From Bacteroidota bacterium (GTDB lineage: Bacteria; Bacteroidota; Bacteroidia; Flavobacteriales; Weeksellaceae), in NCBI GenBank assembly GCA_023420435.1, contig JAEZWE010000011.1:1-19879 (forward strand): a DNA stretch of 19,879 nt. The letters run 5' to 3'. Under the pieces are notes generated by a model. That model did not search any database. It was given only the letters and a program-made list of their open reading frames with translations, and had not been told where the DNA came from. Each line of letters begins with the position of its first letter. The stretch's first letter is position 1. The translations under genes were made by a program, and so were the position numbers. This document shows positions 16,832 through 19,879 of this stretch, one piece after another.

Positions 16832-17632
16832 ATGAAGAAATTTACAGGTTTCATGTTATTATTTTTTGCCACTTGTTTTCAAGCGCAAATTTTTAATGGA
16901 GAAATTTTGATTAATGATTATTCAAATTTTTATTTGAATCAGGTTTTTGTTACCAATCTTAATACCCATAAAACCGTTTTATCCAATGTTTACGGAAGCT
17001 TTAGTATTGAAGCAAAAACAGGAGACGTTATTCGCTTTACTTCCATTGTAACCGACAGAAAAGATTTTGTAATTTCTGATAAAAATTTTCAGAACTCCAA
17101 TAATATTATTGAATTGAAAGTGGCTTATCATGATATTGAAGAAGTGGTTATTGCAAACTTTAAACCTTCAGGAAACCTTAGAAAAGATCTTGCTCATCTA
17201 AAAACAAGTAACAAAAAGGAACAAATTAGAAAAGCAGTTGGACTTCCTCTTCCAAAAGGAGATGGAACTTCTCCGGAAAACCAAATTGCCGCTTTAAAAG
17301 ATGGTGGGTTAACTTTCAGCGTGGAAGCCATTTATGATGCACTTTCAGGTGAAAGAAAAAAGAAAGAAAGATTGTATGCCTACGAAAAAATGAAAATTTC
17401 TATAGCCAATATAAAGAGTTATTATGGGGTAGAATATTTCACCAATTTGAGAATACCGGTAAACCTCATCGATAATTTTCTACAGTTTGTTTACAGTTCT
17501 GATAATCTTATCCAGTATTTGGATAACAAAAATATGGAAAGCATCAGTATTTATATTGAAAAATATCTTCCCATTTATCACAAACGATTACGTAATTCTA
17601 ATCTAATTGAACAGATCACAATTAACTCTTAA
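16832..17632 (+). CDS. Exported carboxypeptidase-regulatory-like domain protein
   Basis: A 266-aa exported protein. The signal peptide ends CFQAQ, leaving Gln at +1. Residues about 20-105 look like a CarboxypepD_reg-like beta-sandwich (PF13715 type): IFNGEILINDYSNFYLNQVFV, then VLSNVYGSFSIEAKTGDVIRF, with the usual 'x-G-x-F-x-I/x-A-x-x-G-D' pattern. A conserved-looking segment IEEVVIANF (about 106-114) links it to a mostly helical, charged C-terminal region. That region has no known catalytic motif, no TonB plug or barrel, and no T9SS sorting domain, so it is probably periplasmic or membrane-associated. It lies 109 bp after paralogue 3 and 53 bp before the DUF6759-like gene on the same strand, suggesting a small exported-protein operon. 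The function is unknown; the domain name describes fold similarity only and does not imply peptidase activity. Confidence 0.75.
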   Translation: MKKFTGFMLLFFATCFQAQIFNGEILINDYSNFYLNQVFVTNLNTHKTVLSNVYGSFSIEAKTGDVIRFTSIVTDRKDFVISDKNFQNSNNIIELKVAYHDIEEVVIANFKPSGNLRKDLAHLKTSNKKEQIRKAVGLPLPKGDGTSPENQIAALKDGGLTFSVEAIYDALSGERKKKERLYAYEKMKISIANIKSYYGVEYFTNLRIPVNLIDNFLQFVYSSDNLIQYLDNKNMESISIYIEKYLPIYHKRLRNSNLIEQITINS

Positions 17633-17685
17633 AAAAAATCCAAAGCAATAATGAGTGGCAAAATCACGTTATAATTGGAAAAAAA

Positions 17686-18582
17686 ATGAAAAATTTACTT
17701 CTTTTTATCATATTGTTCACCTCTTTTTTAGTTCCTGCTCAGGAAAGAATGAAGGATTATAACAATGTTATTAAAAGCCAAAGTATTTATGAAATTGATG
17801 CATTTCTTCGTGATGCACATCCAGATGATCCCAGAAGATCGATTTTGAAACCACGTTTGATGAATCTCATCAAAGATTATCTTAAAAAAGCTACTCCGGA
17901 AGATCAGCAGGTAAAGGTCCTGCAAGAAAAATTGGCTTTACTGAAAAGAAGACCTTCCACAAAAATTACTTTCGAGGAAATGAATGAAGCCATTCGTCAG
18001 AAAATCATTCGATTACGAAATCAACAATTAGCTGATATTCAGGCTGGTGTTTACAAAAAATCTGCCGAAGAAAAGAAAATGAAACCTGTGGCTTCAAAAA
18101 CTTCTTCAACGGCTACAAGAAATACGCCTAGTTCTTCAAAAAGTTCTATTTTATCCAAAACTAAATCTTCCACTACAAAAACATCTACTTCGAAACCTGC
18201 AGAAAAAGCAGAAGTTTCCACTTCTTTAGCCTCAAATTTTGAAAATCCTGAGCAAGGCGAATTCAATATGTTGATGGATGAATCTCCGGAAGATCATAAA
18301 AATAAAACGGTTAAAATCCTGAATGCTCTTTTCGATAACGATCCCAACAGTAAGGACACCACCGTTCTTGTAAAAAACAATTCCGATTGCGACATAATTG
18401 TAAGAATGGAGGGTATTGGTTACACCAAATACAGATTGCCGGTTCCTTCAGGTAAAGAAAATACTATTGTTATTGCCAAAGGAGATTATTTATTTACCAG
18501 TTTGGTTTGCGGTGCGCAATATGCCTCACAGAAAACCGTACAAAAAGCCATTATGGTTACTTTGGGAAAACCCAGCAAATAA
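17686..18582 (+). CDS. Exported DUF6759-like protein, long paralogue with Ser/Thr/Lys linker
   Basis: A 298-aa exported protein of unknown function. The signal peptide ends VPAQ (cleavage before Gln19). An N-terminal helical segment (about 34-70, FLRDAHPDDPRRSILKPRLMNLI) and the C-terminal domain (about 205-294) both match the 194-aa protein at 4232-4816. Between them this copy has extra sequence: a charged helical stretch (about 70-130) and a low-complexity Ser/Thr/Lys-rich linker (about 133-180). The C-terminal domain keeps two cysteines, C235 and C275, at the same positions as in the paralogue and could hold a disulfide. I recall the domain as DUF6759. There is no T9SS sorting domain, membrane helix or catalytic motif. 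The 53-bp spacing to the preceding exported-protein gene, with only an imperfect promoter box (TATAATTG) in between, makes co-transcription likely. Confidence 0.75.
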   Translation: MKNLLLFIILFTSFLVPAQERMKDYNNVIKSQSIYEIDAFLRDAHPDDPRRSILKPRLMNLIKDYLKKATPEDQQVKVLQEKLALLKRRPSTKITFEEMNEAIRQKIIRLRNQQLADIQAGVYKKSAEEKKMKPVASKTSSTATRNTPSSSKSSILSKTKSSTTKTSTSKPAEKAEVSTSLASNFENPEQGEFNMLMDESPEDHKNKTVKILNALFDNDPNSKDTTVLVKNNSDCDIIVRMEGIGYTKYRLPVPSGKENTIVIAKGDYLFTSLVCGAQYASQKTVQKAIMVTLGKPSK

Positions 18583-18605
18583 TAGGATAAAGCCTCGAAA
18601 ATCCT

Positions 18606-18613
18606 TAATTTCG
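18606..18613 (+). promoter_or_regulatory. Weak -7 promoter box of trmB
   Basis: TAATTTCG matches seven of eight positions of TAnnTTTG and lies 13 bp before the trmB ATG. Tentative; trmB could also be read through from the DUF6759-like gene 44 bp upstream. Confidence 0.3.
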
Positions 18614-18626
18614 CCCAAAAATAAAT

Positions 18627-19304
18627 ATGGGGAAGAATAAAATTGCGAGATTCGAAGAAAACAAAATCCTTCCAAATGTCATTCAGCCAACAAGAGAAGA
18701 AGCCTTAAACCAGTTCCATTTAAAAGGAAAATGGAAAAAGGAAATTTTTAAAAATGAAAATCCCATCGTTTTAGAATTAGGCTGTGGAAAAGGTGAATAT
18801 TCCGTTGGACTAGCAAAATCTTTCCCAGAGAAAAATTTTATCGGAATTGACATTAAAGGAGCTCGATTTTGGTTTGGTGCCAAAGAAGCAGTAGAAAATA
18901 ACATTAACAATGTAGCATTTCTCCGAACCCAAATTGAACTTGTAGACTATTTTTTTGAAGAAAATGAGGTAGATGAAATTTGGATTACCTTTCCTGATCC
19001 ACAAATTAAATATCGTAGAACAAAGCACCGCTTAACGCATCCGGATTTTTTAAATCGTTATAAAAAGATTCTAAAACCTGGCGGAATTATTCACTTAAAA
19101 ACCGATTCTGAATTTTTACATGGTTATACTTTAGGACTTCTTCAAGGCTTAGGTTATGAAATTCTTACCGCACATCATGACATTTATGGAGCTCCGGAAT
19201 ATGAACCCAATACACCACTTCTGCGTGAAGTTAAAACGTATTATGAAGAACTTTTTTCAGCAAAAGGAAAGACGATAACTTACATCAAGTTTAGAATTCA
19301 CTAA
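18627..19304 (+). CDS. trmB: tRNA (guanine(46)-N7)-methyltransferase
   Basis: A 225-aa SAM-dependent enzyme that makes m7G at position 46 in the variable loop of tRNAs. The Rossmann-type core has the SAM-binding LELGCGKG (49-56), FIGIDIKGARFW (71-82) with the acidic residue that contacts the SAM ribose, and the TrmB hallmark ITFPDPQIKYRRTKHRL (120-136). HLKTDS (156-161) and the closing pattern NTPLLREVKTYYEELFSAKGKTI match the family's C-terminal region that helps bind SAM and tRNA. Length is normal. It follows the DUF6759-like gene by 44 bp and converges with rpsB across a bidirectional terminator. It has no functional tie to the exported proteins beyond position. Confidence 0.97.
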   Translation: MGKNKIARFEENKILPNVIQPTREEALNQFHLKGKWKKEIFKNENPIVLELGCGKGEYSVGLAKSFPEKNFIGIDIKGARFWFGAKEAVENNINNVAFLRTQIELVDYFFEENEVDEIWITFPDPQIKYRRTKHRLTHPDFLNRYKKILKPGGIIHLKTDSEFLHGYTLGLLQGLGYEILTAHHDIYGAPEYEPNTPLLREVKTYYEELFSAKGKTITYIKFRIH

Positions 19305-19315
19305 AATTTAGAAAC

Positions 19316-19348
19316 AAAAAAACCGCCCTAAAATTTAGAGCGGTTTTT
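19316..19348. terminator. Bidirectional terminator between trmB and rpsB
   Basis: AAAACCGC pairs with GCGGTTTT (8 bp), extended after one mismatch by CTA/TAG pairing around an A/T loop. A runs on the left and T runs on the right give U-tracts in both directions, serving convergent trmB and rpsB. Confidence 0.9.
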
Positions 19349-19367
19349 ATTTTGTAGAAAATCTTAA

Positions 19368-19879
19368 TTATTCTGCATCGAAATCAGCATCTGCATCAGC
19401 AGAAACTTTTTCTCCTTCTTCTTTAGATTTTTCTTTGTCAGCTTTTCTTTGAGAAAGACCATCTTTGATAGAATCTGAAACTACAGAAAGAAGCATATCA
19501 ATAGACTTAGAAGCATCATCGTTTCCTGGAATTACGTAATCTACTTTTCTAGGATCAGAATTTGTATCAACAATAGCAAATACAGGAATTCCTAATTTTT
19601 TAGCTTCAGTAACCGCGATGTGTTCGCTCATGATATCTACTACAAAAAGAGCAGAAGGAAGACGCACCATATCAGCGATAGAACCTAAGTTCTTCTCCAA
19701 ATTAGCTCTTTGTCTGTCCACCTGAAGTCTTTCTTTCTTCGATAAAGTTTCGAAAGTTCCGTCTTTCTTCATTTTGTCGATAGCGTTCATTTTCTTAACA
19801 GCTTTACGGATCGTTACAAAGTTTGTTAACATTCCACCAGGCCATCTTTCAGTAATATAAGGCATATTAAGTTCAGAAG
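19368..19879 (-). CDS. rpsB: 30S ribosomal protein S2, 5' end outside window
   Basis: About 169 C-terminal residues of ribosomal protein S2, a small-subunit protein needed for translation initiation. The reading frame is open to the right edge (SELN precedes MPYITERW), so the true start lies beyond it and the Met at 19865 is internal. Diagnostic stretches are ERWPGGMLTNFVTIRKAV near the visible start, LEKNLGSIADM, PSALFVVDIMSEHIAVTEA and GIPVFAIVDTNSDP (the classical S2 signature region), then YVIPGNDDASKSIDMLL. The acidic/lysine tail ending DADADFDAE is a flavobacterial-style extension. S2 is normally followed by tsf; here its 3' side runs straight into a terminator and convergent trmB. Confidence 0.97.
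   Translation of the reverse strand, partial: SELNMPYITERWPGGMLTNFVTIRKAVKKMNAIDKMKKDGTFETLSKKERLQVDRQRANLEKNLGSIADMVRLPSALFVVDIMSEHIAVTEAKKLGIPVFAIVDTNSDPRKVDYVIPGNDDASKSIDMLLSVVSDSIKDGLSQRKADKEKSKEEGEKVSADADADFDAE

Noticed and set aside
18082..18225. Ser/Thr/Lys-rich stretch of the 298-aa protein as a frameshift or assembly artefact
   Set aside because: The frame stays open and the conserved domain resumes in frame after it; it is better explained as a flexible low-complexity linker.

Overview
The window is a low-GC chromosomal segment from a member of the Bacteroidota, most likely a flavobacterium of the Chryseobacterium/Weeksellaceae group. Evidence: flavobacterial promoter boxes (TAnnTTTG) in front of most genes, no Shine-Dalgarno sequences, three large proteins ending in type IX secretion system (T9SS) type B sorting domains, secreted proteins whose predicted mature ends start with Gln, and two copies of a small protein family (recalled as DUF6759) that I associate with Chryseobacterium. 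The genus assignment is inference.

Left part (1-4130). The window opens in the 3' end of an unidentified plus-strand gene. Next is a minus-strand pair: a stand-alone phosphomannose-isomerase-type cupin followed 19 bp later by a GT90/CAP10 family glycosyltransferase, which looks like surface-polysaccharide or LPS sugar metabolism. A divergent promoter region separates this pair from gltX (glutamyl-tRNA synthetase), followed by accA (acetyl-CoA carboxylase alpha subunit) and a hairpin terminator.

Middle (4130-5830). A small minus-strand exported protein of the DUF6759-like family lies divergent to tsf (EF-Ts). tsf has its own promoter and a perfect hairpin terminator.

Core (5830-18600). Three successive paralogous genes (1369, 1033 and 1135 aa) encode modular cell-surface or secreted proteins. 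Each has a signal peptide, an IgGFc-binding-like N-terminal region, an Ig-like domain, a cadherin/Big_9-like domain, a variable number of about 80-aa repeats, another Ig-like domain, a SprB-like repeat and a CHU_C type B T9SS sorting domain. Each gene has a promoter box with the same 11-mer, and they differ mainly in the number of a B-B-Ig cassette. Two smaller exported proteins follow on the same strand: a carboxypeptidase-regulatory-like domain protein and a second DUF6759-like paralogue with a Ser/Thr/Lys-rich linker.

Right end (18600-19879). trmB (tRNA m7G46 methyltransferase) converges on rpsB (ribosomal protein S2, 5' part outside the window) across a bidirectional terminator. rpsB and tsf are usually adjacent and co-transcribed; here they are about 13.6 kb apart on opposite strands. 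A single inversion of roughly 4.85-19.35 kb would put tsf directly behind rpsB and bring every gene between accA and the right edge onto one strand, so a past inversion is a concrete hypothesis. I saw no tRNA, rRNA, CRISPR array, insertion sequence or phage gene, and no intergenic stretch exceeds about 165 bp.
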